Assembly: GCA_964017155.1 (NCBI GenBank)
Contig: OZ024857.1
Span: 12,965,284 to 13,029,283, forward strand
Length of the DNA stretch: 64,000 bases
Reading direction: 5' to 3'
Origin: Oasisia sp. SBJ-2009
Lineage: Eukaryota > Annelida > Polychaeta > Sabellida > Siboglinidae
Position numbers and translations under genes: made by a program. Position 1 is the stretch's first letter. Every line of letters begins with the position of its first letter. Positions 36,121 through 48,936 of the stretch are shown one piece after another. The notes beneath the pieces are model-generated. The model made no database searches. It worked only from the letters and a program-made list of their open reading frames with translations, and had not been told where the DNA came from.

Positions 36121-39100
36121 TATGACACAACAGACAATGTGTATGTTTTGTAAGTCACCGGTTTTTCTCATACATTGCTGCCTGTTGTAATTCTGAATCT
36201 GATGCAGCTGGTGTGGTTCTTTCAGGTATATGCCAGATCTCGTATCCTATTCAATGCTACAGACATTACCAAAGACGGGTAAGTGACAATTTTGTATGAA
36301 TAGACAAGGAAGTTCTACTTTATAATGGCTAAAACAGTGATATACGAAAGTTTGTAATGATTTGTTGCACAGGTTGAAGTGGAACGTTATGTTGAATCGA
36401 TGCTATTTTGGGGCTATAGATGTGGAGTGCATTCTAGGGTAGGTAATACCACAACTTTTGCTGCCTGCATCATTGGAACTTACATGATGTTGCATATGAA
36501 TGCTACCCATCCTTGACATTCTGTGCTATAAGAAAATCATCCATGGTATCAGTGTTCGCATAGAGTTATGTCAACATTTCTGGGATATGTAACTACATGT
36601 TGGAAATAGTGTGCATTATTTGCACATAAATCATGCGTGAGTGTCTGTGTGTGTTGATTTGCTGACTAAATCTCTGTAATCTCATGCCTATACTGGTAAG
36701 AATAAACATAGAAAGATGTGCGTGAACAAGGAACTGTGCTAAGCCTGAGACGTGTGTCTTGGTTTGGTATTAATTTGTTTGTGTCTTTGCAGAGATGGAT
36801 CGTAGCACTGTTAGCAAGCTGATTGCCAGTCTGAAAGATGAATCCATCATTACAGCTGAGCAGTACGTGGAGGTAAGTGGTTCATTGTCATGCGCTGTTA
36901 TTGTCACTTCTTGGGGTCAAATCATGGATGATTTGGTGTTTATTTTAGAGTCCTTGTTTGTCTTGCAATGTTTCTGTTAGATGTTTGATTTACCGTAGGA
37001 ATATTAGTGTAACAGAGGTAACTTATGCCATTTAACATTATTGACAAAGTAGAAGACAGTGCTGTTACATGCTCCGACATTAAAAAAACTCTATAATTAA
37101 TAAGGTCTGATGACATTCATAAAACGAGGCGAATAAGAAAGTTGTCTTGGGTGGAAGTCTAATGTATGCTTCGATTGCAGGGCTTTACACGGGTTCTCGA
37201 CAAGATGGAAGCACTGACCAATGACATTCCGTTGGTCAAGTCACATGTGGCGAGGTTTGCGGCCAACGCAGTGATCAACAACATTGTCACTCTGATTGAA
37301 CTGGCCGCACCAATGGAAAATGGAGCTCACTACCCACTCTTCTTGCTGTGTCTCCAACAGGTATTTATGACGTGACAGATGCTATAGTTTGCAGGAGCTG
37401 GGAATCTTTGAAGCGTTGGTTACCCACACTTGCACACTACTACATGCTTCCCAGAGGAGTTGCAATGGTGTTTGATTGAACAGGTCTGCCAGGGAGTAAA
37501 ATATAAAAGCGCTTTGACCTTTGGATACTGCGCTATGTAAAAACTTACCTTTAGTTTTTTATTGTGCAGTGTTTCGACAATAGGACACTTTGCAGCCAGT
37601 ACTAGGACTCTTTTCATAGGAGAAGTTCATTCAATGCTCTCCTTGATCCAGAGATTAATAGTAAAAAACACCATCAAATCAGAGGCTAATGTCCTGTTCA
37701 CTGGTATGTACAATGTCAGGCATCAGCATCAATCCCAAACATAAACTAACAACTAAGAGAGTTGAATAAAATAGTAAGTAAATAAGTAAAATTTAATAAG
37801 ACAAAATCCTGGTTTACATATATAATTATGGATAAATAGAATAATAGAGTAAACTATTATAACAAATGCTAGAAAGTTAAACATACTGAATACATATATA
37901 ATGTATATAATATTACACTTGTGCTTAACACATGCTGTATGTATGGACATCGCAGTTCAGGTACAGATGTTTAGGTGGTAGATGTTTTGCCTTGGTTACT
38001 TGTGTGTTGTTATCTGTCTCGTCACTGTTACTATTGTGCTGTAGCTATTGTCATAGTTACTGTTACTACAGCTGTTGCCATGGTTACTGCTGTGTTGTAG
38101 CTGAAGAAGTTGAAGGATGAAGAGTGGTTGACCAAGATGTTTAATGAGAGTAAGATGGACCTGATGGAAATGTTGCCAGGTGAGTGCAGAGCTGATGTGT
38201 TGTGTCTGTGTCATATTCGGTTAACACTCCACCAGGATCAGGAAAACATTACCTAGAAAAAAAGGTTCATGTATTTATAGTTTTTACATTTTCCTAATCA
38301 GAGTGTGAAGTCCAACAAGACCATATTGTAACAATTGAAACACCGGTAATATTTTAGTTTCTGAAGATAATACACAAGATCATACTTCAAAGCAAGACAC
38401 CTGGGATTAGTGATACCAAACGCAGTTGCAGTTTCCTTTCCCCTATATCTAGTCGTTAGTGCATCAGAAATGAGGAACACACATTGTCTAAGAAGGGATG
38501 TATCCTGTGAACTGTCCCAGCCACTACATGATGGTGTACCAACTGGTGCCATTGTCTCCCTCACCAACTGGTGCCATTGTCTCCCTTACCAACTGGTGCC
38601 ATTGTCTCCCTTACCAACTGGTGCCATTGTCTCCCTCACCAACTGGTGCCATTGTCTCCCTTACCAACTGGTGCCATTGTCTCCCTCACCAACTGGTGCC
38701 ATTGTCTCCCTTACCAACTGGTGCCATTGTCTCCCTTACCAACTGGTGCCATTGTCTCCCTCACCAACTGGTGCCATTGTCTCCCTTACCAACTGGTGCC
38801 ATTGTCTCCCTTACCAACTGGTGCCATTGTCTCCCTTACCAACTGGTGCCATTGTCTCCCTTACCAACTGGTGCCATTGTCTCCCTCACCAACTGGTGCC
38901 ATTGTCTCCCTCACCAACTGGTGCCATTGTCTCCCTTACCAACTGGTGCCATTGTCTCCCTCACCAACTGGTGCCATTGTCTCCCTCACCAACTGGTGCC
39001 ATTGTCTCCCTCACAGAGCCAGACCAGAACAAGGAGCGGATGATGGCGATCCTGGAGGACCGTTCTCTCAGCTTCCTCTTCCCCCTGCTCCACCTACAGA

Positions 39101-42100
39101 CGGAGCTGTGGCAGCGCATCCAGACGGAGCCGTCCGCCACGGACCTCTACAAGTGGGTGCACGACACGGTCGACCTGAAGCTGCAGAAGACGCCTGGCTT
39201 CATCGTCATCCTTCTCACCAGGTGTGGTCACGTTGGGAGTTGTTTTTGTTTCTGCAGTTCTATTTCTCTTTCTTTAGACACTAAGGCAATGGTGTACTCT
39301 AAACGGACTTTATTTTATTACTCCACTTGTATTGAACACAGGGAGCTGGAACTTTCAGAGTTTATTAATCTACCTCACAATATAGCTGTGAATTTTTTTT
39401 GAATTTTTCTACGGTGTTTTCCCACGGTTTGGCAGCCATCTTGGATTGACTTTTACGTGTCAGATATATCTGTATCTACCAGTCTTAGATGTTTTTTTAC
39501 TAAGACATTGGTGAGGAAAGGAAAGATACCTGTATATTTACTTTAAATTGTTGGTACTGCCTACTACTCTACACGTATTGTTTTAGAAATGAATCTAGCA
39601 TTGATAGTATATACATTATTCAGTGTTGTTCCTGCTTTGAGCTAATTTATGGGTTAGGCAATGAACTATAGCAAATGTTGTGTTCCTCAGCATTGTGAAG
39701 TTCGTCCTCAGCAAGACATCACTGGCAGAGGGACTGGACACTACTGTGCTCCCGGATAAAACTGTCATTGACGAAGAGAAACAGCTCTTGGGAAAATTCA
39801 AGGTATGCTCATTCGGTTTGTCACAAATGGTAGTGTTGGTCCCAGAATAGGTTTTGTGGTCAACTATTTTGAAGAGATGTGAAAGTATTGCACTTGTATA
39901 TATTATACTTGTAGTTTATATGCTCTGTAGAGTTGGTACGGTAACAATGTTTAACCTATTTCACCGAGCTAGTATCTAGGTTCATATACAGTACTGGTAG
40001 GTATAAATTGTTGAACGAAGTTCGAATCTCCTGCTGCCATGTCGAATCTTGGGCAAATTTCTTCCCTGATAATCGAATTCACTTGCCCATATGAATGCAT
40101 GCCTTGTCATAGTCTGTGGTGGATATTTCTATACGAATAATCTTGCATTAACTCTTGCAAGGTTGCATGCTGCCAACTGAACTCAAGGTAACATGTCAGC
40201 AAGAGAGTAAAATATAAGGCGTTTTGAGCAGTCTTAAGGACTTCTCAAAACGCTCCTTATGAGAACATACGTTTTTTGGTGCTATTGCTGCTAGCTGGTA
40301 CTGAGTGCGGAGTGCGACGTTGTGTTCAGGGCGTCATGCAGAAGTTCCTGGAGGAGGATCCACAGCTGCAGTTGGCGGCCACCTACGCCCTGCAGGTGCT
40401 CTGTTACAACAACCACTTCCCCAAAGGTAAGCTCACTGTGTGTACGTTTGAACCAGCTGTCTACCAGTCCAGTACAGTCGAGACAAGACTCGGCACATTT
40501 ATAAAGATGTATCTTTATCTTTTTAGATTACTATACATAAGATGGTGTGAATATTCCAGTGTTGTGTGTGTATATTACTTGTTCGCTGTATGTGTAGTTG
40601 TAGTGTCTTCTTGTCTGTTATTATCTATATAATTGCAGTGTTTTATTTAGTAAAGTTTATTTTTAGCTCATCTGTTCTAAACTGTTGTTTTACTACTAAC
40701 TAAATTATGTAATAACAAAATTACAAAACAGGTTTGCTGACAGAATCTTTGCATAAGTATAAAGCATTGCCTAAATAAATTAATATGACATTCTGGAGGA
40801 CATTTCTAACCAAAATATGTTCCTTTCTTTAGTTCATTTCTTTAGTGTTTTTGTTCACATGTGTTGATTTGTTACAGGTCTCCTTCTTCGACTCTTCATC
40901 TTCATGTATGACAACGAGGTGATTGATGAGGAGGTGTTCCTGCGGTGGAAGGAAGAGGTCAACGAGCAGTATCCGGGGAAAGGGAAAGCACTCTTCCAGG
41001 TGGGATGGTTGTAGCAAATATATCGCTAATTTAATTAATTTATTATTTTAAGTAGTATATATTTATACTATGGTATTTTTATTTACTACATATTTATACT
41101 ATTTTACTTATTTATTCATTTTTAATACATTGTGTAGTTATGTGCCAATTTAAGTTTGGTATTTTAAAGTATCATGTTTGTTTTATTAGCATATCCACAT
41201 TTTATCAAAGTAGTATTGTATTAACTTTTTAGTATTATTATATATATATATATATGTATATATTTATTATTATTATGTTATTAGTATGTATTTTTATTAT
41301 CATTATTTTAAGAATAATCATTGTAAAGCACCCCAGAACAATTATTTGGATGGGGGCTATATAAGAAATAAACTATTATTATTATTACTAATTTGTCAAC
41401 AATTTCTGACTGACCATAGAGCCATTACCTTGGGGATTTTTTTGTTTCACTTTTTGGTTATAAATTCTCCTTATGTAGTTTGTTTAACTGATGTTCTTTA
41501 TGTAACATAGCCTTGCATAAAATGTACATGTTATTGGAGAAATGGGTGAAACATTCTATGAAGTTAACCAGAGCTTCTGCTAGAAACCAGCTCTTGGAAA
41601 GTCACATGCGAGGCAGGAGTTAGCTTTCTTAATATAACCAAACATATTCTTGACAATAAATCTGATGTTTTTGTAATAAACTGATATGTAAAATGATATA
41701 ATTGCTTGATACCTGTTCTTGTGTCCACTGCACATTGCTGAAGCAGACGATTAATGAAATGGGAATCCCAACTTTTTTGAAAAATCAGTTACTGCTTGGT
41801 GATGCCGACAAATGTCAAAGTAATTACACACACAATGATGTAGCTGCACCTGTGGGCTGTGGATTGGACAGAGCAACACCCTATATCATGTCAGCCATGC
41901 AGGGCTTTTATGCAGGACAAAAATGTTGCCAGTCACCCATGTTTTCGTGCACATATGAATGTTAACTGTTAAGCCAGTTTACAATACAAAACTTTAAATG
42001 TGTCCGATGACCTGACATGGACTACAAACACATGTGACACCATTTACAGTCATTTTTGAGGCATAACAGAATAATATATAATGGTTTTGGAAGAACTTAC

Positions 42101-42352
42101 TTTTTTGCTCATTCATTTGTTTACCCCTCCACCCATATTCTACCCATCCACGAGGGGTTTTACCCGTCCAAATGATGGGTGGACGGGTCTCTGCATAAAG
42201 CTATGCGGCCATGTAATAATGTATTTAATAGTGACTGATAATGTAAGTTTTGACTAGGGTGTGTAATAATGGATGTGACTGATTTGTTACAGGTGAATCA
42301 GTGGCTGATGTGGCTTGAACAAGCTGAGGAGGAATCTGATGAGGAGGATTAG
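25244..42352 (+). CDS. EIF4G2: Eukaryotic translation initiation factor 4 gamma 2 (DAP5/NAT1/p97)
   Basis: Coding exons: 25244-25293, 26049-26198, 26831-26933, 28177-28287, 30058-30124, 30467-30556, 30984-31153, 31721-31831, 32205-32276, 32729-32873, 33592-33693, 34321-34491, 35008-35339, 35888-35970, 36226-36278, 36793-36872, 37181-37360, 38101-38179, 39017-39221, 39691-39802, 40330-40426, 40878-40999, 42293-42352. All phases join, giving 2745 nt, 914 aa (human about 907). MIF4G (about 68-305; FRKVRGILNKLTPEKFDK, KMLGNIKFI) binds eIF4A and eIF3; a Gly/Gln/His-rich linker follows; MA3 lies at about 558-690 (DEISLRPA precedes it); W2 at about 690-914 ends VNQWLMWLEQAEEESDEED. There is no eIF4E- or PABP-binding N-terminus, as expected for this eIF4G paralogue, which supports cap-independent or alternative cap-dependent translation in the cytoplasm. 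One substitution is notable: FICELGKL where GELGKL is usual, at an exon junction. Introns carry SINEs and a minisatellite. Confidence 0.95.
28449..29725. other. Unusual block in eIF4G2 intron 5 bounded by ccttaagg
   Basis: The phrase ccttaaggg.accaacta at 28449 and its imperfect inverse near 29709-29718 (ctccttaagg) bound about 1.27 kb. The block contains GTTACCATAGCAAC (28587-28600), a perfect RFX X-box form, and a CpG-richer core (29180-29480). It may be an inserted element with TTAA ends, or an intronic regulatory region. Confidence 0.3.
29454..29603 (+). CDS. Short ORF in eIF4G2 intron 5, doubtful
   Basis: A 49-codon frame starts in good context (acaaacATGG), reads MADLLGGVSLDSNVLF and ends IGIHS. 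It follows a locally CpG-rich stretch that could act as a promoter. I recognise no family and see no splice sites to extend it. Confidence 0.2.
   Translation: MADLLGGVSLDSNVLFSHSRTFKNGYHGGFCFLKNEGHVINDVFIGIHS
34321..34491 (+). other. Low-complexity G/Q/H exon of eIF4G2
   Basis: Exon 13 encodes about 57 residues that are almost only Gly, Gln, His, Ser and Arg (GYGGGQYGNRRQNGG; SKQQQQGGSSYRQQHGGG). It lies in the linker between MIF4G and MA3 and has prion-like composition. Acceptor gttgccag and donor g|gtgggt keep the frame. Confidence 0.8.
37430..37557 (+). mobile_element. SINE tail, 5'-truncated, in eIF4G2 intron 18
   Basis: Shares tgcttcccagag, tttgattgaacaggtctg, ccagggagtaaa, gcgctttgacc and ggatactgcgctatgtaa with the SINE at 43261-43592 (opposite strand). 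The tRNA-like head is missing. Confidence 0.65.
38538..39012 (+). repeat. 25-bp minisatellite, 19 copies, abutting a splice acceptor
   Basis: Nineteen tandem units of accaactggtgccattgtct plus ccctc or cccct(t) fill the end of the eIF4G2 intron before the exon at 39017. Units differ only at one C/T position near the end. The last unit's tgtctccctc is the polypyrimidine tract and is followed by acag, the acceptor. Since 25 is not a multiple of three and the unit lacks stops, all frames are open; the long apparent ORFs here are artefacts. Confidence 0.95.
39965..40266 (+). mobile_element. tRNA-derived SINE in eIF4G2 intron 21
   Basis: AGTTCGAATCTC (40018-40029) is a B-box-like sequence; about 200 bp later come gagagtaaaatataaggc, gttttgagcagtcttaagg and cttatgagaac, the tail shared in diverged form with the SINEs at 37430 and 43261. 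It ends about 60 bp before the exon at 40330. Confidence 0.5.
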
Positions 42353-43159
42353 GTGACCATCGCACTCAACAACTAGGCTGAATAACGTGTTGAGGAACGA
42401 ATCAATGACCTTGGTTCGATCAAATGCGATTGAAGAAAAACGGCAAAATGTATTTAAAAAAGAGAAAAATTAAATAGCATGGACATTTGCATGGCAGGCG
42501 GACACATGTACAAGATTTACTGTTGCTTCCTGCGAGTGCTTACATGCGTCCCGAATGGTAAAACGGGGTGGTAGTGTGAAAAATAAATTGTTACGAAAAT
42601 GGGACGGCAATAAGTGATTGTGTCTTGCCAGTTGACGAAAATGGATTTCTACAGCGTCATCGATAACATTTTCGAAGTGTGTACATCAACCTACATTGCA
42701 GTTATTTGTACTTAAGCGACTCTCTAACGTCTGCTATTTGGAAAGTATTTACAGGAGCATGCTTACGTCGTTCATATTTCATGGCATTCGTATTCTGTAA
42801 GAGGTGGTGGAAGGAAGCGGTCTTATTTATTATGCAACAATCTCGTTTCAGCTGTAATCAGCGTAGGAGGTAACGTTTGAATACTCGCTGCAAAACCTAC
42901 CAAAGTTTTCAATCACGATTATGTTTACTGCTTGGTGGAGGGTTTGGAAATGTTCATGTGATATTGTGATGGATAGGTTTTTCCCTCAAACAAATTTGAA
43001 GTCCAACCACGTGGTTTGTCCTGTAATCAGTCAAATGGTGTCCAACTGACACGTGCCAACGGTGCAGTAACATGTGCAGGTCGTCATTAAGACGTTTTGT
43101 AGTCTCAGTGTATCAGTAATGCCTCTAGCTACTGTACTGCAGGTATTCTATGTAATAAA
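42353..43159 (+). other. eIF4G2 3' UTR with polyadenylation signals
   Basis: After the TAG at 42350-42352 there is noncoding sequence with AATAAA at 42582-42587 and again at 43154-43159. The second is followed by a T/G-rich stretch (gtctggcc...gtgtttgtgattgttgg), a good downstream element. Both sites may be used. Confidence 0.6.
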
Positions 43160-43260
43160 GTCTGGCCTCATGTGACTCTCAATCTGTGTTTGTGATTGTT
43201 GGTAGTATGTCATTTAGAAGTAGAGTAAGGAATAAGTGTCCTTGTGTTCTCATCAATATA

Positions 43261-43592
43261 AAGGCAAGGCAAGTTCTTATATAGCGCAGTATCCAGTCCT
43301 CAGGAACGTTCAAAGCACTTTACACTTTACTTCCCTGACAGATCTGTTCAATCAGACGCCATCTCGTTTTCTCTGGGAAGCATCTAGCCATATGCTACAA
43401 TTAATGCACGAAGGCTACTCATACATATATCCACCACTGTCTATAGCTAGGTACTCATTTATACAGATGAGTGAACTGGAGCAATGTAGAGTGAAAAAAA
43501 TTGCCCAAGGTTTTAACACTGCAACACAGGATTCGAACCCGGGTTCTCGTAGTCGAGAGTCCGAAGCTCTACCCCTGAGCCATTGCGCTCAG
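43261..43592 (-). mobile_element. Full-length tRNA-derived SINE
   Basis: On the minus strand the head reads GCGCAATGGCTCAGGGGTAG (A box, about 43566-43586), then GGGTTCGAATCC (B box, about 43529-43541), the internal RNA polymerase III promoter. The tail has gggaagtaaagtgtaaagtg and ggatactgcgctatataag, ending aagaacttgccttgcctt. It lies just downstream of the eIF4G2 polyadenylation signal. Confidence 0.75.
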
Positions 43593-43899
43593 ATTTTGAC
43601 ATTCATTTCATGGAGAAACATTGTTTAACAACACCTTCAGTTGAAACATGCCTGCTTCCACCAGAATGGCATGAATAGGTAGTAGGTATATGTACACTGT
43701 AGGCCATAACTGATGGAAGCTGTACAAAGCAGTATTTTATGGCTGAAAAACATGCAATATCCAAATTCGTAGTCATCACAAATAGAAAGTTAGTTTTGAG
43801 TGGCCAAAAATAATTGTCCGGAAACATACAAGTGTGTTAATTTTATTGTTTCCAAAAACGTTGAAAGAGGAAGTTTTTGCCATGATGACAGCAGTCTTC

Positions 43900-44720
43900 A
43901 AGAGCGGGTATTGATTTGAAAGCAGTGGTTTGCACACGAGTGCTCACGAAAACTGCGTGTTGCTGGAACCAGATGAATCGAGCCACCAAGCAACTGACAA
44001 CAGAACACAGTTGCTGGATAATCTTGTGCAGGTTGATAGTGGCACAACTGAAGAACTTACTAGACACAACCCCACCAAAGAGTGTTATCTTCGACAGTTA
44101 TTCAAAATTATCTTCACTTAATGAAACAATACAGAGGCAGAGGCAATTTCAATGCAATATGTAGTAGACAATTCAACAGACTGCCATACCTGGCTCAAAA
44201 GCTCATGATGTCATGACAACCTCCAACTGTCCTTTCTTTACATGTGTGAGCAATAAACTGAGCATAGGCTGACAATTCACACATGCCTGTACTTGCATGA
44301 CTCCACATGTTGTGGAAATTGCAGGGAGAGAACTCACTCAGTCAACCAACACTCCTGTGACACTGATGTCCTAGTCTTGGCTCCTCATCGGGTGCCACAA
44401 ATGGGCACAAAACCCGCAGTGACACTGAGCGCCACAGGGAAAGGTCTCATAAAATCATCAATCTGTGACCAACTTGGTGCAGATAAAGCTCTGGCCGAAT
44501 CGTCCAGTGGCTGGCACTGACTGTGATACAACTGGTTACATACATGGAGGGGGGAAAAGGGACGTATTCTTGTCTCACAGCATCAAGCCCCCCCCCCTGT
44601 ATATAAGGCGAGCACATGTACAGTGTTTGTTCACAAGACGTGGTTGTAGATCTAATCATTCCCAACTCTGGAGTTTTGACTACAGCAGCAAGGAAGCATC
44701 AGCTCTAGTTTTGTAGTTGA
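43900..44720 (+). pseudogene. Second fossil of the PIN-like/TGCD family
   Basis: Plus-strand frames read in order TPPKSVIFDSYSKLSSLNET (about 44070-44130), then HSCDTDVLVLAPHRVPQM (about 44355-44408), then, after a frameshift, TDCDTTGYIHGGGKRDVF (about 44514-44570). These are the aspartate block, the DTDVLVLA block and the TGCDTTGxxxGKGKK block of the family also found at 683-2072, here in collinear order on one strand. Frameshifts and stops show it is dead. The subfamily (TDCDTTGYIHG) differs from the copy at 1870 (TGCDANSGFYG). Confidence 0.5.
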
Positions 44721-47700
44721 TGCAACGGTGCATCCACATAACGTCTTCTTGCTGCTTTTCATACAATCATCAAGTGTGATGAATTTAAAACCATTTGCCA
44801 AGATATGACAATATTTACTTGTTTACATTTGCCGAAGGACTGTTGACGGGATATTACAAAACCCCAAATATATTGTATTACATTTATTAGAGTTACATAC
44901 TTTTTTGTGGCTACATTCAGTGTGTGGTTGGTCATTCTGCAGAGGCTCTATGGTTGGGCATCGCACTCTTACAAGTGCTCAATGGTTGTCTCCTACCTGA
45001 GACAATCGAGTGCTGATCAACCCACCAGATGGCGCCAATATAAGCAACTACATGTAGACAAATATCAGTAATGTTGACAATCCTTGTTGATAACTCATAA
45101 CTCCAACCATGGTTCAATTAAACAATTGAGGTAAGGTAAACTGTATAGTATCTTATTTGAAAAGTTGCCCACCCTCAAATGTTGCACTACCGATAATACA
45201 CATAAGCGGCACTGTGGATCTCCTGTATATATATATTTATTTTGTAGCTGCTGAAGTTAAAACTTTACTTAACGTAATGGGTGTGTTTTATGCATGTTCA
45301 CAGTTGTTTTTTGAATCTTTTAATGCTGGTTTGTTCATGTTTTTATGAATATATATGATTTTATTTTACGTGTGTTCCATTTATCAATGAATGCATTCAT
45401 GCCATTTTTATTGTCTTAATGCAGGTTTGTTTGTGTTTTTGTGAGTATATATAATTTATCTTTGGTTTTATGTGTGTTCCATTTACCAATGAATACATTC
45501 GTGCCATTTTTATTGTCACTTGTGCTGTAAATATTTTTTAGGACAGAAGTACATGTGAACATTATGGTAAGATCACATACAACGACAACGAGCAATATTG
45601 TTTTTTAGAAACACTGTTTTATTTTCATGCAGACATGACTACATTACATGAAAATATCCAGGTACAGGAGTCTCCAGCTTGAGACATGAACCATTGAGTT
45701 GTGGCCTCACAACCTTGACCTGTGAGACACTTTGGAACTAATAACTTAATGGCATATTCGAATCTGCAGCAGCAGTCTGAAACCGTGTACGGGTAATTCC
45801 ACACTTACACACATTAACGCTAACAAAAACAGCTGCAATTTTGCTACGTCGCCTTGGATAAACACAGACACTTGTCACGTGGAACTAAATCCTGTTAACA
45901 CACATCTGGTGGTAGATACAATATTTCAAGTGCTATTCTTTATTGTTTTAATGGTATTGACACAGCACAATACTGACAGTTAGTTCCATTCATTGCGGCG
46001 GCGGTGTGCAAGATTCCTCTTAGATTAGTTGAGTTGCAGTACGAATGAGAATAACCTGATTTATACAGTAAATATTGGTGAGCAACGTTTGGCACAATGT
46101 GATTGCTATACTTAAGAAACAGACCTTGCATCGTCCACACAGGTGACAGTGGCCACGGGTCAGTTTACGTAGCGGTGGTAGTTGTAGAATCAATGACGTA
46201 CTTGGTGCGACGCCGACGCTATCACGTGCACTGCGTTGGTTAGTCAGTCTAGTCATGCCCGGTCATCGTACAGACGAATGACCGCTGTCCAATCCCCACC
46301 ACCATCGAGCTACAGTGACCCCAAGGTCATGGCCAGACATGCCTACGACCTTTGGGTCACAGTCAGGTTGTCCCGCCACCGGTGTGTGTAAAACACGACC
46401 TCTTGCGGAGGCAACTGTCGATTATTTCTAGCTGAACGCAGGACTGCGCAGTCTGTCTTCAGATGATTTGTACACATTTTTTCTGTAAATATTTTACACA
46501 ACGCCTTCATTTCACAAAATGTCACCTCTAAATAAGAATATATCAACGTAAAAACTCAGACGCTTGAAATAAGACGAGTTATTCATCATATTACCAAAGA
46601 AGAAGGCAATTGTGAAATGTTCCAGGTATTGTTTTAGAGACAGCCTGCGAAGCCCTGCGACATAAAAAGCCTTAGGCCACCAGGGTTAGTGCTTCGCTAC
46701 TGACCTTCACCTTTGACCCTAATGTGCCAATTGTTCACCTGAATGAGTTTCGACAGGTGTGTCGAGAGATCGTTTTCACAACGTAGATTATACACCGATA
46801 TTACACGGACTGAGATACTTCTAATAAATTTCTATCAACAATTCGAGGCTGAGGTTTCTAGCAAACCTCGCAGACTGTAATATCAATGCTAAAGGTCAGA
46901 GTTCAGGAGGGTTAGGCAAAGCGCTATGTTAGAACAATTCTCGCCTGCCATTCTGCACCCTTTCATTCTAAATGCCAACTAACAATAATTGGCGAACATC
47001 AATAATTATAATTATATCAGTTGACTATTTTACAAGCATTATTCATAATTAATCATTAATATCATACAAAGCAATAAAAGTCAATATTTAAATTAAAGTT
47101 TACAAATTGCAATAATAAATCATTCGTAATTCCCATTGAGCAATTATGTAAAATTGCGATAATTACACGAATGATGAAAACAATCGCTGTCTGCGAGATT
47201 ATCTAATATATAATACAATTGTCCATTTGTCCTAGACATCCACTACAAAATAAAAAGATATATTGTGTATATGTATGTATAGATTTGAAAAACCACTCCA
47301 TGTCACAAAAAGTACATAACAAGACTATGTTCTACATTATTCTTTACTAAGCCACGGGCGTGCTGATGAGTTGGTCCCAAAACGATTACAAAACAATCAA
47401 CCTATCGGATAATTAAATCTTGTCAAACAAGCTATCCCTTTCATTTAACTCGGAATCAAAACCACGATTGAAAATGCAAAATAACAAACAGAACACTTGC
47501 ATTTGGCGGCATTCAAAACCACATGATCAGGAATCAAAGTTAATGAACCAAATGCATGCTTGCAATATTTCCAGTTTGGCCAATTGTGAATATTTTGTAA
47601 AAACGTTTGATGGTCGATCGATAAAAACATTGGCATGCGACAGACATGCGTTAGTTACAGCACGCCCCAACTTTGCTACGTCACAATCCAGTATATATGG

Positions 47701-48295
47701 TACATCATACGATTTGCACAACAGATACAAACATAGGTTAACAACCAGTCGAAAAACTGCAATAATGTTACGCAATATACACTTGTTGTTATGTGTAAGT
47801 TAAGCCTTCTAATATTGTTCATTCATCGTCGAATTTACAGGTGCTACCAGTCGGCAAAAGCCTCTGAATGTTACTATCGTTGTATGGTGCAAACTGCTTC
47901 GTCATAGCCGTATGTCAGCAGATGCGTTATAAAAATGTCAACTTGGTTATATGACCAGTGTTGATATATTTGGCGTTGTATCAGCAATGTCAAACATTTA
48001 CTAGAGTCGCTCGGCCTGAACCGAGTGCGTTGATACTAGGTTCAAGTCGTGGTTTGTCGCTATAGTCCGACTAGGTCGTTTTAACGCATCAGTTCCTAGA
48101 TTGACCAGGCATCGTTTGTTGTGTCCGTCCGTTGCTATGTGTCACTTGAGTCGTGGACCCGGGCAAGCCATGCACTAAACCTGCATCAACTCTACACAAT
48201 TCAACAAATCTATCTAAGTTACAGCTCTTTAGCACCCGTACAAGTTATTTACACTACTTCCTAACACGTGTTAACGTCATGCTAGAACACAGCCC
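44721..48295. other. Intergenic stretch between convergent genes
   Basis: No supported exon. TTTATT on the plus strand at 45939-45944 (AATAAA on minus) could serve a long SoxD 3' UTR, but this is remote. Otherwise ordinary AT-rich sequence. Confidence 0.5.
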
Positions 48296-48369
48296 GACGT
48301 CACGTCACGTCACGTCACGTCACGTCACGTCACGTCACGTCACGTCACGTCACATCACATCACGTCACG
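48296..48369. repeat. (CACGT)n pentanucleotide array
   Basis: About 14 units, two of them CACAT. Each junction creates TCACGTCA, i.e. TGACGTGA on the other strand, an ATF/CREB-type half-site. Confidence 0.95.
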
Positions 48370-48936
48370 GCCTCCCTCGACAGCCAGAACACACTAACAT
48401 CTATTGCACAAACAAATGCGTTTCTGCACAGCGAATCTCGACTAATCGTCCTGGATAAGTGTTTACTTAGTGCTCGCTCTCTCTCATAAACAACGGGCCA
48501 TGCGATATTGGCCACCACCCGACAATTACAGTATTACATTTGCATAAACGTACCATTCTGCTAACCATACAACGAAGATAAAACCTTGTGCATTGACTTC
48601 ATGTCGTCGATATGGGGTCGTCAGTCAGGCCAGTCAAGTATTTATAGCTGCGAACATTGTCAGTGTTAGACGGACGTGCGCAGTGATCGCTGACGCAGCG
48701 GTTTGCATAGCCGCTGGTCAACTGAGAGACAGGCGCCGACATAAACTAATAGCTATGTTGGTGTTAGAGACAAAATAGCAACAACTAAAACAACATCATC
48801 ATCAGTAACAACAATATCAACAACAACCTCATGCAGTGTACAAATGGCACGTCATTGGTCAATGGGTATAACAACGTTAGTCCTCTTTACATAAATACAG
48901 TCCAGTCGGTCGCCGGTCGTCTGCGCGACCTTTCAC

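Noticed and set aside
38538..39012. CRISPR-like direct repeats
   Set aside because: Units are contiguous without spacers, in a eukaryotic intron; it is a minisatellite. The same applies to 59051-59575.
38410..39402. Long plus-strand open frames of 330, 237 and 181 codons
   Set aside because: They are translations of the 25-bp minisatellite, which has no stops and shifts frame each unit. Only 39017-39221 is a real exon.
43520..43592. A tRNA gene on the minus strand
   Set aside because: A and B boxes are present but the anticodon and acceptor arms do not fold well and a SINE tail follows, so it is a SINE head.
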